Shown here: positions 34,108 to 46,923 of the stretch, in pieces | Layout of the letters: each line of letters opens with the position of its first letter | Position numbering within the stretch: position 1 is the stretch's first letter | Assembly (NCBI GenBank): GCA_015075545.1 | Contig: JABTUC010000001.1 | Coordinates: 558,001-622,000, forward strand | Reading direction: 5' to 3' | From: Ideonella sp. | GTDB taxonomy: Bacteria; Pseudomonadota; Gammaproteobacteria; Burkholderiales; Burkholderiaceae_C | DNA length: 64,000 nucleotides | The notes under the pieces: generated by a model | Told to the model about the DNA's origin: nothing | Databases searched by the model: none | The model's input: the letters and a program-made list of their open reading frames with translations, nothing else | Translations under genes and position numbers: made by a program

Positions 34108-34797
34108 TCAGAGCCAGTGCGCGATCTGCTGCAGCGGCTTCTTGATGCCGCCGTGCACCGGCACCCTGCAGCCCGGCTTCGGATAGCCGACGACGAGCAG
34201 GATCACCGGCTTCTCCGATGCCGGCCGCTCGCACACCTCGTTGAGAAAGCCCATCGGGCTCGGCGTGTGCGTCAGCATCACGAGCCCCGCGTGGTGCAGC
34301 GCGGCGATCAGCAGGCCGGTGGCGATGCCCACCGACTCGGGCACGTAGTAGTGCGAGAAGCGCGAGCCGTCGGGACGCACGCCGTACTTCTGCGCGAAGA
34401 TCGCGATCAGCACCGGCGCCTCCTCGAGAAACGGCTTGTCGGGGTCGGTGCCGAGGGGGGCCAGCGCGTCGAGCCACTCCTGCGGCGCGCGGCCGCCGTA
34501 GAAGGCGCGCTCCTCCGCCTCGGCGGCCTCGCGGATGCGGCGCTTGCGCTGCGCGTCGGTGATCACGCAGAACGACCATGGCTGCTGGTTGGCCCCCGAC
34601 GGCGCAGTGCCCGCGGCGAGCAGGCAGGCCTCGATGACCTCGCGCGGCACCTCGCGGCCGGCGTCGTAGTCGCGCACCGTGCGCCGACGCACCAGGTCGG
34701 CGTGGAAGGCGCGCGCGCGCTCGATCATCTCGGCGCGCGGGTACTCGCGGTAGGCCGGCAGCGGTTCCTGCAAGAAAGAGGTCGTTGGCTTGCTCAT
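34108..34797 (-). CDS. Nitroreductase family protein
   Basis: 229 residues, full length. [20 protein letters not shown] near the N-terminus, [15 protein letters not shown] for FMN phosphate contacts, [22 protein letters not shown] and [20 protein letters not shown] are the usual FMN-dependent nitroreductase segments. Likely an NAD(P)H-dependent reductase of quinones or nitro compounds. The closest eukaryotic parallel for this layout is iodotyrosine deiodinase-like. Confidence 0.88.
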   Translation of the reverse strand: MSKPTTSFLQEPLPAYREYPRAEMIERARAFHADLVRRRTVRDYDAGREVPREVIEACLLAAGTAPSGANQQPWSFCVITDAQRKRRIREAAEAEERAFYGGRAPQEWLDALAPLGTDPDKPFLEEAPVLIAIFAQKYGVRPDGSRFSHYYVPESVGIATGLLIAALHHAGLVMLTHTPSPMGFLNEVCERPASEKPVILLVVGYPKPGCRVPVHGGIKKPLQQIAHWL

Positions 34798-34884
34798 GCA
34801 TCGATTCCGACTGCAGCGCTCACGTGGCGCGAAGCAGCTCGACTATAGCCAGCGCCGGCGCGCGGCGGTCGCCACGAGGGCCGC

Positions 34885-34893
34885 TGATAGAAT
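34885..34893 (+). promoter_or_regulatory. Extended -10 box upstream of tRNA-Arg
   Basis: TGATAGAAT (34885-34893) is a TGN extended -10 with TAGAAT, 53 nt before the tRNA. No good -35 is seen, as is allowed for an extended -10. Confidence 0.45.
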
Positions 34894-34946
34894 CGCGCGC
34901 TCCGCGCTGATGCGGTGCGTCGCGCTCGCGACCCGCGCATCACGCT

Positions 34947-35022
34947 GCGCCCGTAGCTCAGTGGATAGAGTACTGGCCTCCGAAGCCAGGGGTCGCGCGT
35001 TCGATCCGCGCCGGGCGCGCCA
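34947..35022 (+). tRNA. tRNA-Arg (anticodon CCG), with encoded CCA
   Basis: The acceptor GCGCCCG (34947-34953) pairs with CGGGCGC (35012-35018), followed by discriminator G and CCA. The D-arm GCTCAGTGGATAGAGTA, anticodon stem-loop CTGGC-CTCCGAA-GCCAG and T-arm GCGCG-TTCGATC-CGCGC are all paired. The loop gives anticodon CCG, so it reads CGG codons, frequent in this genome. No gene overlaps it. Confidence 0.96.
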
Positions 35023-35169
35023 GTTCGAGCATCACCCTTGCCGCCCCTTCGGCTCGCGGCGACATCGCGGCGGAACGCTGCCCACGGTGATCGCGGCGAA
35101 TGCCACAACGCAGCTGGCGCCGTATCGCCCTGCGCCTGCGACGCCCCGTTCGCTGGTATGGTTGCCCCC

Positions 35170-36207
35170 ATGCACGACGCTGCGCGCCGGCGCTGGACCG
35201 CGACGGTGCTCGCGGTGGCCCTGCTCGCGCTGGTGGGCTGCTCGTCGACACCGCGCCTGGCCGGCCGCGACGGGCCCGGCACGAGCCCACCGCCGAACCT
35301 GGCGCAGGTGCCCGATGCCGAACCGCGGGTCGAGCCGTTGCGCAGCGGCGGCCCGAACAAGCCCTATGAAGTGTTCGGTCGCACTTACACGCCGATGACG
35401 CGCGACGCGGCGTTCAGCGAGCGCGGGTTGGCATCCTGGTACGGCCGCAAGTTCCACGGCAGGCCGACTTCCAGCGGCGAGCCGTACGACATGTACGCGA
35501 TGACCGCGGCGCACAAGACGATGCCGATCCCGAGCTACGCGCGCGTGCGCAACCCGGCCAACGGACGCGAGGTGATCGTGCGCATCAACGACCGCGGGCC
35601 GTTCCACGAGGGCCGCGTGATCGACCTCAGCTACACCGCAGCGCTCAAGCTCGGCGTGCTCAACGCGGTGGCGCCGGTGGAAGTGGAGCGCATCACGCAG
35701 GAGGCGATCCGCAGCGGCGCCTGGCGGGCGCGATCCGATCGTGCGTACGCCGCCGCACCGGCGCCCGACAGAGCAGTCGATGCGCCAGTGTCGCCTGCCG
35801 CACCGGCAGTCGCGCCGCCCGCGATAAGCCCGCCCCCGGTGCCGGCCGGCGCCATCGTCAACGTGGCCGTTGCGCCGCCGGCCGCGGCTGCCGACACCAC
35901 GACCCCCGACCGCGCCGAGGCTCCCATCGACGACAGCGTGACGCGTACGCCGCAACCGATCGCCGCGGCGGCGACGGGCTTCTGGCTGCAACTGGGTGCG
36001 TTCCGCGAGCGCGACGGCGCCCTCGATTTCCAGCGCAAGGTCGAACGCGAGCTCGACTGGCTGGCGCCATCGCTGGCGGTGTTCACCGATCACGCTCTGC
36101 ATCGTCTGCAGGCCGGCCCGTACCGCACGCGCGCCGATGCCAGCGGCGCCGCCGAGCGGCTGCGCGCCGAGCTGCAACTGGTGCCGATGATCGTCGAGCG
36201 GCGCTGA
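35170..36207 (+). CDS. rlpA: Septal ring lytic transglycosylase RlpA family lipoprotein
   Basis: 345 residues from the ATG at 35170; an in-frame ATG at 35158 is possible. The lipobox LALVGC places it as an outer-membrane lipoprotein. The double-psi beta-barrel RlpA domain is clear: GLASWYGRKFHGRPTSSGE, AAHKTMPIPSYARVRN and NDRGPFHEGRVIDLSYTAAL. A Pro/Ala-rich linker (about 200-260) follows, and the C-terminal SPOR domain (FWLQLGAFRERDGAL...VFTDHALHRLQAGPY) should bind denuded septal glycan. It cleaves naked glycan strands at the septum. It converges on a hemolysin III gene. Confidence 0.9.
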   Translation: MHDAARRRWTATVLAVALLALVGCSSTPRLAGRDGPGTSPPPNLAQVPDAEPRVEPLRSGGPNKPYEVFGRTYTPMTRDAAFSERGLASWYGRKFHGRPTSSGEPYDMYAMTAAHKTMPIPSYARVRNPANGREVIVRINDRGPFHEGRVIDLSYTAALKLGVLNAVAPVEVERITQEAIRSGAWRARSDRAYAAAPAPDRAVDAPVSPAAPAVAPPAISPPPVPAGAIVNVAVAPPAAAADTTTPDRAEAPIDDSVTRTPQPIAAAATGFWLQLGAFRERDGALDFQRKVERELDWLAPSLAVFTDHALHRLQAGPYRTRADASGAAERLRAELQLVPMIVERR

Positions 36208-36268
36208 AGAACGGCCCGTCACGCCGAATCCGAGCACGGCGGGCGCAACGGCCCGCGCGCCGGCTGCT

Positions 36269-36895
36269 TCAAGCCGTGTGCTTGAGCACCGCCACCAGGT
36301 GGCAGCCGCTGCCGACCAGCACCAACAGATGCCAGACCAGGTGGCCGAAACGCATTCGCTGGTCGAGCAGGAAGAACAGCGTGCCCGCGCAATAGGCGAT
36401 GGCACCGGCCAGCAGCCACAACAAGCCGTCGCGGCCCAGTGAAGCCAGCAGCGGCTGCACGGCGGCGATCATCAGCCAGCCGAACGCCAGATACAGCGCA
36501 GTCGACAGCGCACGGTTGCGCAGGCAGCCCACGAGCTTGAGCGCCACGCCGGTGGCGGCCACCGCCCACACCAGTGCCAGCAGCGGCGCACCCAGCGCAT
36601 GGCCGAGCGCGAACGGCGTGTACGTGCCGGCCATGAAGACGTAGATCGCCGCGTGATCGAGCCGCCTGAGCCAGGCCTTGGTCCGATGGCCGGCTGGCGT
36701 CGCGTGGTACATCGACGAGACCGTGTAGGCCAGCAGCATGGTGGCCGCGAACACCCACATGCCGGTCTCGCGTCCGTTCGATCGCGCGGCATGCTCGGCG
36801 GCCAGCACCGGCAGCGCGGCGAGGGCGGCCACTGCGCCCAGGGCATGGCTGGCCGTGTTGGCCAGCTCCTCGCGCAGTCTCGGTGACACCGGCAT
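36269..36895 (-). CDS. Hemolysin III family membrane protein (HlyIII/YqfA), copy 1
   Basis: 208 residues from the ATG at 36895 (MPVSPRLREELANTASHALG). Seven membrane segments are visible. The PAQR/HlyIII conserved parts are ELANTASHALGA, SMYHATPAGHRTKAWLRRLDHAAIYVFMAGTYTPF with the HAA..H-like metal-site residues, and C-terminal FGHLVWHLLVLVGSGCHLVAV. Function in bacteria is not settled. It lies 138 nt downstream of a paralogue that is clearly alike in all these segments. Confidence 0.88.
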   Translation of the reverse strand: MPVSPRLREELANTASHALGAVAALAALPVLAAEHAARSNGRETGMWVFAATMLLAYTVSSMYHATPAGHRTKAWLRRLDHAAIYVFMAGTYTPFALGHALGAPLLALVWAVAATGVALKLVGCLRNRALSTALYLAFGWLMIAAVQPLLASLGRDGLLWLLAGAIAYCAGTLFFLLDQRMRFGHLVWHLLVLVGSGCHLVAVLKHTA

Positions 36896-37033
36896 GCCCG
36901 CGCTCCTGTGCGCGCGACATGCTCGACGCGCACGCAGCCCAGTGTGAGCATCGGTGCCACCGGGCGGCATCCCGCGGCCACGGGCAGGGCCCTCGTTCCG
37001 GGGCCGCGCTGCCTGCGGCCGCGGTACCGACGG

Positions 37034-37699
37034 CTAACGCGCGTAACCCAGCACCGCGAAGAAGTGGCACCCGCTGCCGGCCATCACCAGCAGGTGCCAT
37101 GCCAGATGCGCGTAGCGCACCCGGTTGTCGAACAGGAACACCACCGCGCCGGCGGTGTACGCGAGGCCGCCGCCGACCAGCCAGGCCAGACCGGCCGCCG
37201 GCAGCCGCTGCACCAGCGGCACCACGGCGATCATCGCCACCCAGCCCATTGCCACGTACAGCGCGGTCGACGCCAGCGGATGGCGCAACCGGTTCAGCAG
37301 CTTGGCCGCGACGCCGAGCGCCGCCAGCGCCCATACGACGCCGAACAACGACCAGCCCCAGCCGCCGCGCAGCACGCCGAGCACGAACGGCGTGTAGCTG
37401 CCGGCGATGAAGACGAAGATCGCGGCGTGATCGATGCGCGCGAGCCATCGCTTGGCTGCCCCGCGCGGCACGGCATGGTAGAGCGCCGATACCAGGTACA
37501 GCACGATCATCGTCGCTGCAAAGACGCTGGCACCCACCACGTCGGCGGCGCCGCCGTGCTGCACCGACACCACCGCGAGGATCGGCAGCGACGCCACCGC
37601 GAGCAGGAAGCCGATGCCGTGGCTGATCGCGTTGGCGATCTCCTCGCCGAGGGTCTGCGGCCGTGCGACGAACAGCGGCCGCGGTGTCGTTGTGCTCAT
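37034..37699 (-). CDS. Hemolysin III family membrane protein (HlyIII/YqfA), copy 2
   Basis: 221 residues from the ATG at 37699. It has the same seven-segment layout: EEIANAISHGIGFLLAV, ALYHAVPRGAAKRWLARIDH, AAIFVFIAGSYTPFVLG, and AHLAWHLLVMAGSGCHFFAVLG. It is a tandem paralogue of the gene at 36269-36895; similarity is spread over the whole length. It starts 16 nt after the SDR stop, so it is in the mmsA-uspA-SDR operon. Confidence 0.88.
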   Translation of the reverse strand: MSTTTPRPLFVARPQTLGEEIANAISHGIGFLLAVASLPILAVVSVQHGGAADVVGASVFAATMIVLYLVSALYHAVPRGAAKRWLARIDHAAIFVFIAGSYTPFVLGVLRGGWGWSLFGVVWALAALGVAAKLLNRLRHPLASTALYVAMGWVAMIAVVPLVQRLPAAGLAWLVGGGLAYTAGAVVFLFDNRVRYAHLAWHLLVMAGSGCHFFAVLGYAR

Positions 37700-37715
37700 C
37701 GCCCGCGCCCCTGCT

Positions 37716-38468
37716 TCAGCGCCCGCCGCTGACGGTGAGCACGCTGCCGGTGACGTAGCTCGCCTCGTCGGACAGCAGCCAGGCGATCGCCTGCGCGACC
37801 TCGAGCGCGGTGCCGGGGCGCTCCATCGGAATGACCGCTGCCGACTTGTGGGCACGCGCCGCGTCGCCCGAGTCGGCATGGATCTCGGTGTCGATGATGC
37901 CCGGGCGCACCGCGTTGACGCGCACGCCCTCGAGCGCCAGCTCGCGGCCGAGGCCGAGCGTGAAGGTGTCGATCGCGCCTTTGCTGGCCGCATAGTCGAC
38001 GTACATGCCCGGCGCGCCCAGGGTGGCAGCGATGCTCGACAGGTTGACGATCGCCCCGCCCGAACCGCCGTGCAGCGTGCTCATGCGCCGGACGGCCTCG
38101 CGCGAGCACAGCAGCGTGCCCAGCACGTTGACGTCGAGCATGCGCTTCAATCGTGCCGAGCTCATCTCGTCGAGGCGCGCCTTCATATCGACGATGCCGG
38201 CATTGTTGACGAGTGCGCTGAGACGCCCGAGCCCCCGGTCGACCGCTTCGAACATCGCGACCACCGCCGCTTCGTCGGCCACATCGGCGCGCACCAGCAA
38301 GGCGCGCCGGCCGCGTGCGCGCACATCGGCGGCCACGCCCTCGGCCGCGCTGCCATGACGCGCGTAGTTGATGGCCACGTCGTAGCCGCACTCGGCCAGC
38401 AGCCGCGCGGTGGCCGCACCGATGCCGCGGCCGGCGCCGGTGACCAGGGCGATGCGCGGTGGGGACAT
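37716..38468 (-). CDS. SDR family NAD(P)-dependent oxidoreductase
   Basis: 250 residues from the ATG at 38468 (MSPPRIALVTGAGRGIG); another ATG at 38492 overlaps the uspA stop as ATGA and would add eight residues. Cofactor motif TGAGRGIG (10-17), NNAG, catalytic Ser in NLSSIAAT, and the YxxxK in YVDYAASKGA are present, with the classical SDR end YVTGSVLTVSGGR. The substrate is unknown; FabG-like enzymes of this type act on 3-oxoacyl or sugar substrates. It is downstream of uspA and mmsA in one operon. Confidence 0.88.
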   Translation of the reverse strand: MSPPRIALVTGAGRGIGAATARLLAECGYDVAINYARHGSAAEGVAADVRARGRRALLVRADVADEAAVVAMFEAVDRGLGRLSALVNNAGIVDMKARLDEMSSARLKRMLDVNVLGTLLCSREAVRRMSTLHGGSGGAIVNLSSIAATLGAPGMYVDYAASKGAIDTFTLGLGRELALEGVRVNAVRPGIIDTEIHADSGDAARAHKSAAVIPMERPGTALEVAQAIAWLLSDEASYVTGSVLTVSGGR

Positions 38469-38488
38469 GGTGGCGCCCGCCGGATCGA

Positions 38489-38941
38489 TCATTCCACCTC
38501 GTCGTCGGGCGGGATGTGGCGTACCACGGTCACCGGCACCGTGCAGTGGGTGAGCAGCCAGTGCGACACCGAACCAACCACCGCGCTGCGTGCCGAGCCG
38601 AGCCCGCGCGTACCCATCACGACGGCGTCGATGCCGTGGCTCTCGATCATCTCGGCCAGCACGTGCGCCGGGTCGCCGCTGGCGATCTTGCGCTCCCACG
38701 GTGCACCGGCTTCGGCCAACAGCGCCTCGGCCGGTTGCAGCAGGTGCGCGCCGGCGCCGGTGCTCACCCGCTGCAGCACTTCGGGGTCGTGCGCGGTCAC
38801 CAGTTCGTACAGGTTGGCCGGCTCCTGCACGTTGGCCAGCACGAAGCTCGCCGCCAGCCCGTGCGAGCGCAGCGCGAGCGCATGACGCACCGCGTCGAGC
38901 GACGCCTCGGAGCCGTCGACCGGCAGCAGGATCTTCAGCAT
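38489..38941 (-). CDS. Universal stress protein (UspA family)
   Basis: 150 residues. The N-terminus MLKILLPVDGSEASLDAVRHAL and the ATP-binding signature GTRGLGSARSAVVGSVSHWL (G-x2-G-x9-G-S) show an ATP-binding Usp. It lies 24 nt after the mmsA stop and its own stop overlaps an SDR start codon (ATGA). Not alike enough to the Usp at 41183-41608 to suggest a recent duplication. Confidence 0.92.
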   Translation of the reverse strand: MLKILLPVDGSEASLDAVRHALALRSHGLAASFVLANVQEPANLYELVTAHDPEVLQRVSTGAGAHLLQPAEALLAEAGAPWERKIASGDPAHVLAEMIESHGIDAVVMGTRGLGSARSAVVGSVSHWLLTHCTVPVTVVRHIPPDDEVE

Positions 38942-38965
38942 CGTCGGCCCCTTCGCGCAGGCGGT

Positions 38966-40486
<1,521 letters not shown>

Positions 40487-40579
40487 GCTGGTTCCTCGTG
40501 CAACGGCTCGCGGCGAACGCGCGAGCGAAACCGCGATGCTACGCCGGCGGCGCAGCAGCGAGCGCCTCAGGGTCGGGCA

Positions 40580-40608
40580 CAAAAAAAGCCCGCGCCGAGG
40601 CGCGGGCT
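40580..40608 (-). terminator. Factor-independent terminator (minus strand)
   Basis: AGCCCGCGCC (40587-40596) and GGCGCGGGCT (40599-40608) are perfect complements; in the minus-strand transcript the hairpin is followed by seven U (the A-run at 40581-40587). It faces mmsA transcription, from upstream. Confidence 0.8.
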
Positions 40609-40735
40609 CGAAAGTCCTCAAGGAGGACGTCGTTGGGACCAATGCAGCCGGTACCCCCCATCGGGCACCGCCCCTTGCCACCGGCCTGCACGGCCGCCGG
40701 TTCGGGTTTGCGGCTGACACGGGCGCACTCTAGGC
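40580..40735 (-). ncRNA. Candidate small RNA or structured leader upstream of mmsA
   Basis: Reading the minus strand from about 40735, there are several possible hairpins (CCGGC..GCCGG at 40681-40700; GTCCTC-CTT-GAGGAC at 40614-40628) and then the strong terminator at 40580-40608. There is no open frame with a good ribosome site, and the structure ends before mmsA (start 40486). It is either an independent small RNA or a leader whose terminator controls read-through into mmsA. A TAGAGT box at about 40734-40729 could be its -10, weakly. No Rfam family is recognised. Confidence 0.35.
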
Positions 40736-40929
40736 ACAAGCCGCGACCGCGCCCATCCCTAACCCGCAACTCGCGATCGCTGTCGCGCGATGGAACTTCG
40801 ACTCCTGCGCGCGCGCCGGATCCCGGCCAAGCGGCCTCACGAACTGCACGGCGGTTCCGTGCCTTATCTCCTTCGTCGCATGCGGCGCGCGGCGCACACT
40901 CGGGTCGGGTCGTTGGTTGTGAGGGCCTC

Positions 40930-41148
40930 ATGCGCGACGCACACGAATCTCCCGATCCTCCGGCGCCCGGCGAGCCGGCACCGCCCGCACCGCGAGCGCC
41001 TGCACCCGACCCGGCGGACTTCGGCACCGCCTACGGCATGGAGTTGACGATCGACTCGTCGGCGAAGCAAGCGCCCGCTGAGGAGGACGCCGACGATCCG
41101 CTCGGCTGGATCCGCCGCTGGGTCGAGCAGCACAAGCCGGCAGGCTGA
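40930..41148 (+). CDS. Small proline-rich hypothetical protein
   Basis: 72 residues from the ATG at 40930, with GAGGG about 4 nt upstream. The first 30 residues are Pro/Ala-rich (PPAPGEPAPPAPRAPAPDPA), then FGTAYGMELTIDS, acidic AEEDADD and LGWIRRWVEQHKP. No family is recognised; a short amphipathic C-terminal helix is likely. It converges on a Usp gene. The 40630-40929 stretch before it holds only the small RNA candidate. Confidence 0.5.
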   Translation: MRDAHESPDPPAPGEPAPPAPRAPAPDPADFGTAYGMELTIDSSAKQAPAEEDADDPLGWIRRWVEQHKPAG

Positions 41149-41182
41149 CGCGGCCGGCGGCGGGCCGCGATGAACGGACGGC

Positions 41183-41608
41183 TCAGCGGATGACCAGCAG
41201 CGGCACCTCGCAGGCGGCGAGCACGCGGCCGGTCACCGAGCCGACCACCAGGCGCGTCAGGGCACCGTGGCCGTGCGAGCCCATCATGACCAGGTCGAAC
41301 TTGCCCTTGCGCGCGAACTCGGCGATGTGGTCGCCGGCATTGCCGACCCGGTATTCGAACGTCGCCTCGATCCCTTGCTTGGCGAAGAACGCCCGGATCG
41401 GCTTGAAGGTCGCCTCGGCTTCCTGCTTGTAGTAGTCGTGCACGACCTTCTTGTCGAGCGCGCTCGCCGCGCGCGCCGGAATCGGCCCGACCACGGTCAG
41501 CACCGTGAACCGGTGCTGCCTCGATCCGAACGTGTCGTCGTGCGCGGCCAAGTAGGCGAGCATGCGCTTGGTGTAGCGGCTGCCATCCACAGCGACCAGG
41601 GTCTTCAT
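41183..41608 (-). CDS. Universal stress protein (UspA family)
   Basis: 141 residues from the ATG at 41608; upstream in-frame sequence is antisense of the phosphoesterase gene. MKTLVAVDGSRYTKRMLAYL starts the fold and the ATP signature is MGSHGHGALTRLVVGSVTGR (G-x2-G-x9-G-S). It is a single-domain Usp. It sits alone between the small proline-rich gene and a metallophosphoesterase. Confidence 0.92.
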   Translation of the reverse strand: MKTLVAVDGSRYTKRMLAYLAAHDDTFGSRQHRFTVLTVVGPIPARAASALDKKVVHDYYKQEAEATFKPIRAFFAKQGIEATFEYRVGNAGDHIAEFARKGKFDLVMMGSHGHGALTRLVVGSVTGRVLAACEVPLLVIR

Positions 41609-41691
41609 CGGCGTTCTCCAGAGCAGGCGGTGCGGTCGCCCAACTGCAGTATCGCTGCGCCGTGCCACCTCGCATTGACCGTGATCACGCG

Positions 41692-42462
41692 CTAGACGTC
41701 GACCACCCGCAGCGGGTCGAAGCCCCCACCCTCGGCCTTGTTCAGCAGGCCGCGTGCATTGCACACCACGCGCACCGGCAGCGCGCCCGGACGTGCCACC
41801 GTGTAGTCGTGGCAGCAGTGGACGTGGCCGTGCAGCCAGAGGTCGGCCCGCGTCAACAGCGCCTGGTCGTCGTTGCAGAAGCTCGCCGTGCTCGGCTGCA
41901 AGCCGAAGCGCGGGTCTGCGCTCGCAACGCTCGGCCCGAAGTGCGTGACCACCACGGTGGCTGCGCAGTCGTGCGGCTGGGCCAACGCGTTCGCCAGCCA
42001 GGCCCTGCATTGCAGCGCTTCGGCGCGCATCGCCGTCGCATCGAACGGCTGGCCGTCGCGCGTGGCCTGCATCAGGCGCATGAAATAGCCCGCGCTGCGC
42101 ATCGCCCGCTCGCGCTGGTCCGCGCCGAACAGATCGAAGTCGGCCCAGCGGGTGGTGGCAAGCAGCCGGATGCGGCGGCCGTCGCGGCCGCGCAGTTCGA
42201 TGACCTCGCGCTCGAGCAGCCGGATGCCGACCCCCGCCGCCCGCGCGCGCAGCGCCGGCCACGCGTCGTTCCATTCGCGGCCGTCGAACTCGTGATTGCC
42301 GGCCACCAGCAGCACCGGCACCGGCCAGTGCGCGAAGCGGTCGAGTCCGCCCCAGGTCGAATCGATGTCGCCGGCCAGCACCAGCGCGTCGGCCTGCAGC
42401 GCCGGCTGCGGGTCGAACGCTTCGGTCTCGAGGTGCAGGTCCGACAGCAACTGCAGCCGCAT
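41692..42462 (-). CDS. Metallophosphoesterase
   Basis: 256 residues. The five calcineurin-like motifs are in order: SDLH (7-10), GDID (31-34), GNHE (55-58), VVVTHFGPS and HGHVH. They bind the two-metal centre. The protein is cytoplasmic; the substrate (nucleotide, diester or phosphoprotein) is unknown. It follows pckG on the same strand by 35 nt. Confidence 0.92.
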   Translation of the reverse strand: MRLQLLSDLHLETEAFDPQPALQADALVLAGDIDSTWGGLDRFAHWPVPVLLVAGNHEFDGREWNDAWPALRARAAGVGIRLLEREVIELRGRDGRRIRLLATTRWADFDLFGADQRERAMRSAGYFMRLMQATRDGQPFDATAMRAEALQCRAWLANALAQPHDCAATVVVTHFGPSVASADPRFGLQPSTASFCNDDQALLTRADLWLHGHVHCCHDYTVARPGALPVRVVCNARGLLNKAEGGGFDPLRVVDV

Positions 42463-42497
42463 GGTCGGGCGGCCGCGGCGCGGACGAGGGCGTTCGG

Positions 42498-44378
42498 TCA
42501 GGCGGCGAGCTTGCGCTCGAACGATGCCTTGGTCTTGGGCAACTGCTCGGGCAGCCGCGCGGCCAGGCGGGCGAACAGCTCGTCGTGCGACTGCAACTCC
42601 TGGCGCCAGGCCGCCGTATCGATCGACATCACGACGCCGAACTGCTCACGCGTGAAGGGCAGACCGTCCCACGACAGGTCTTCGTAGCGCGGGCTGATGC
42701 CGAACACGTGTTCGACGCCGCCGGCGCGGCCTTCGATGCGGTCGAGCATCCACTTGAGCACGCGCATGTTCTCGCCGTAGCCTGGCCACACGAACTTGCC
42801 GTCGTCGCCCTTGCGGAACCAGTTGACGCAGTAGATGTGCGGCAGCCGCGCGCCGGCCGCCTGCAGCTTCGCCCCCAGGGCGAGCCAGTGCCGGAAATAG
42901 TCGCCCATGTGGTAGCCGGCGAACGGCAGCATCGCGAACGGATCGCGCCGCACCGCGCCGTTGCCGCCGGCCATCGCCGCGGTGGTCTCGCTGCCCATGG
43001 TGGCGGCCATGTACACGCCTTCGACCCAGTTGCGCGCCTCGGTCACCAGCGGCACCGTGGTCGAGCGCCGGCCGCCGAACACGAAGGCGTCGATCGCCAC
43101 GCCGGCCGGGTTGTCCCACTCGGAGTCGAGCGCCGGGTTGTTGGTGGCAGCCACCGTGAAGCGCGCGTTGGGGTGCGCCGCCGGCTTGGGTTTGCCGTTG
43201 ACCGCGTCGCGTCTGGCGATCTCGGGCGTCCAGTCGTTGCCCTGCCAGTCGATCAGGTGCGCCGGCGGCGTGTCGGTCATGCCCTCCCACCAGACGTCGC
43301 CGTCGTCGGTACGCGCGACATTGGTGAAGATGACGTCGCGCTGCAGCGAGGCCATGCAGTTGGGGTTGGTCTTCTCGTTGGTGCCCGGCGCGACGCCGAA
43401 GTAGCCTGCCTCCGGGTTGATCGCCAGCAGGCGCCCGTCGCGGCCGGGCTTGATCCACGCGATGTCGTCGCCGATGGTGGTGACCTTCCAGCCGGCGAAG
43501 GCTTTCGGCGGCACCAGCATCGCGAAGTTGGTCTTGCCGCACGCGCTCGGGAACGCCGCCGCGACGTGGTACTTCTTGCCGCCGGGCGAGGTGACGCCGA
43601 GTATCAGCATGTGCTCGGCGAGCCAGCCCTGCTCGCGCCCCATCTTGGAGGCGATGCGCAGCGCGAAGCACTTCTTCCCCAGCAGCGCGTTGCCGCCGTA
43701 GCCCGAGCCGTAGCTCCAGATCTCGTGCGTCTCGGGGTAGTGGACGATGTACTTGGTCTTGTTGCACGGCCACGCCACGTCGCGCTGGCCCGGCTGCAGC
43801 GGCGCGCCGACGGTGTGCACGCACGGCACGAACTCGCCGTCGCTGCCCAGCACGTCGAACACCGCGCGGCCCATGCGGGTCATGAGGCGCATGTTGACCG
43901 CCACGTACGGCGAATCCGACAGCTCGATGCCGAGGTGCGCGATCGGCGAACCGAGCGGCCCCATCGAGAACGGCACCACGTACATCGTGCGGCCACGCAT
44001 GCAGCCCTTGAACAGCGCGTGGTCGCCGGTTTCGAGCAGCGCGCGCATCTCGGCGGGGTCGACCCAGTTGTTGGTCGGGCCGGCGTCTTCCTTGTGGCGG
44101 CTGCAGATGAAGGTGCGGTCTTCGACGCGGGCCACGTCGCCCGGGTCGCTGAGCGCGAGGTAGCTGTCGGGTCGCAGCTTCGGGTTCAGCCGCTGCAGCG
44201 TACCGCCGTCGACGAGGCGCTGGCACAGGCGGTCGTACTCGGCCTGCGAGCCGTCACACCAGTAGACATCGTCGGCCTCGGTGAGCGCGGCGATGCGCGC
44301 CACCCAATCGAGCAGGCGTTGGTGATTCACGTAGGCGGGCGCGTTCAGGCGCACGCCTTCGAGGCGCGGGCTGTTCAT
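42498..44378 (-). CDS. pckG: Phosphoenolpyruvate carboxykinase (GTP)
   Basis: 626 residues from ATG 44378 (MNSPRLEGV); ATG 44393 would add five residues. It converts oxaloacetate and GTP to PEP and CO2 in gluconeogenesis. The GTP-type signature [14 protein letters not shown] contains the P-loop and catalytic Cys280. Upstream motifs [35 protein letters not shown] and [16 protein letters not shown] are typical. No ATP-type pckA features are seen. It is monocistronic or followed by the phosphoesterase. Confidence 0.96.
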   Translation of the reverse strand: MNSPRLEGVRLNAPAYVNHQRLLDWVARIAALTEADDVYWCDGSQAEYDRLCQRLVDGGTLQRLNPKLRPDSYLALSDPGDVARVEDRTFICSRHKEDAGPTNNWVDPAEMRALLETGDHALFKGCMRGRTMYVVPFSMGPLGSPIAHLGIELSDSPYVAVNMRLMTRMGRAVFDVLGSDGEFVPCVHTVGAPLQPGQRDVAWPCNKTKYIVHYPETHEIWSYGSGYGGNALLGKKCFALRIASKMGREQGWLAEHMLILGVTSPGGKKYHVAAAFPSACGKTNFAMLVPPKAFAGWKVTTIGDDIAWIKPGRDGRLLAINPEAGYFGVAPGTNEKTNPNCMASLQRDVIFTNVARTDDGDVWWEGMTDTPPAHLIDWQGNDWTPEIARRDAVNGKPKPAAHPNARFTVAATNNPALDSEWDNPAGVAIDAFVFGGRRSTTVPLVTEARNWVEGVYMAATMGSETTAAMAGGNGAVRRDPFAMLPFAGYHMGDYFRHWLALGAKLQAAGARLPHIYCVNWFRKGDDGKFVWPGYGENMRVLKWMLDRIEGRAGGVEHVFGISPRYEDLSWDGLPFTREQFGVVMSIDTAAWRQELQSHDELFARLAARLPEQLPKTKASFERKLAA

Positions 44379-44393
44379 CGGCGATCCAATCAT

Positions 44394-44680
44394 CGAAGTT
44401 CAAGAGACGGGTTTGGCCCAACCTCGCGCACCCGACGGGCGCTCCATGCATTGCAGCGGGGTTCGGCCAAAGCCGCGCGCGGAGGGCGGCTGGCGGGCTG
44501 GCGACGTCTGCCATGACACGAGAGAGACCGCCGTGGGGACGTACTCCGAGGGGCTGAGGCGGAATTCTGGGCGCAGTGTAATCGCGCGGTCACCACCCGT
44601 AGCCGGGGGGCCCGACCCGCAAAGCAGGTATGACCAAACCCCGGGCAATCGGTTCCGGCGCGGCATGCCGGCTCGTCGTG
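44394..44680. other. Intergenic region upstream of pckG, no gene seen
   Basis: No supported open frame, repeat or RNA. It carries a G-rich/C-rich stretch at 44601-44622 and a TGTAATCG at 44577-44584 which on the minus strand gives CGATTACA, possibly part of a pckG promoter; I do not assign one. Confidence 0.4.
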
Positions 44681-46869
<2,189 letters not shown>

Positions 46870-46923
46870 CCGGCGGGTTGGAGCGCGACCTGCAATCGGT
46901 CGTCAGCGTTGCAGAATGGTTCC

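Noticed and set aside
34947-35022. tRNA-Arg as an integration site for a mobile island
   Set aside because: No integrase gene or repeated 3' end of the tRNA is found downstream; the next genes are housekeeping.
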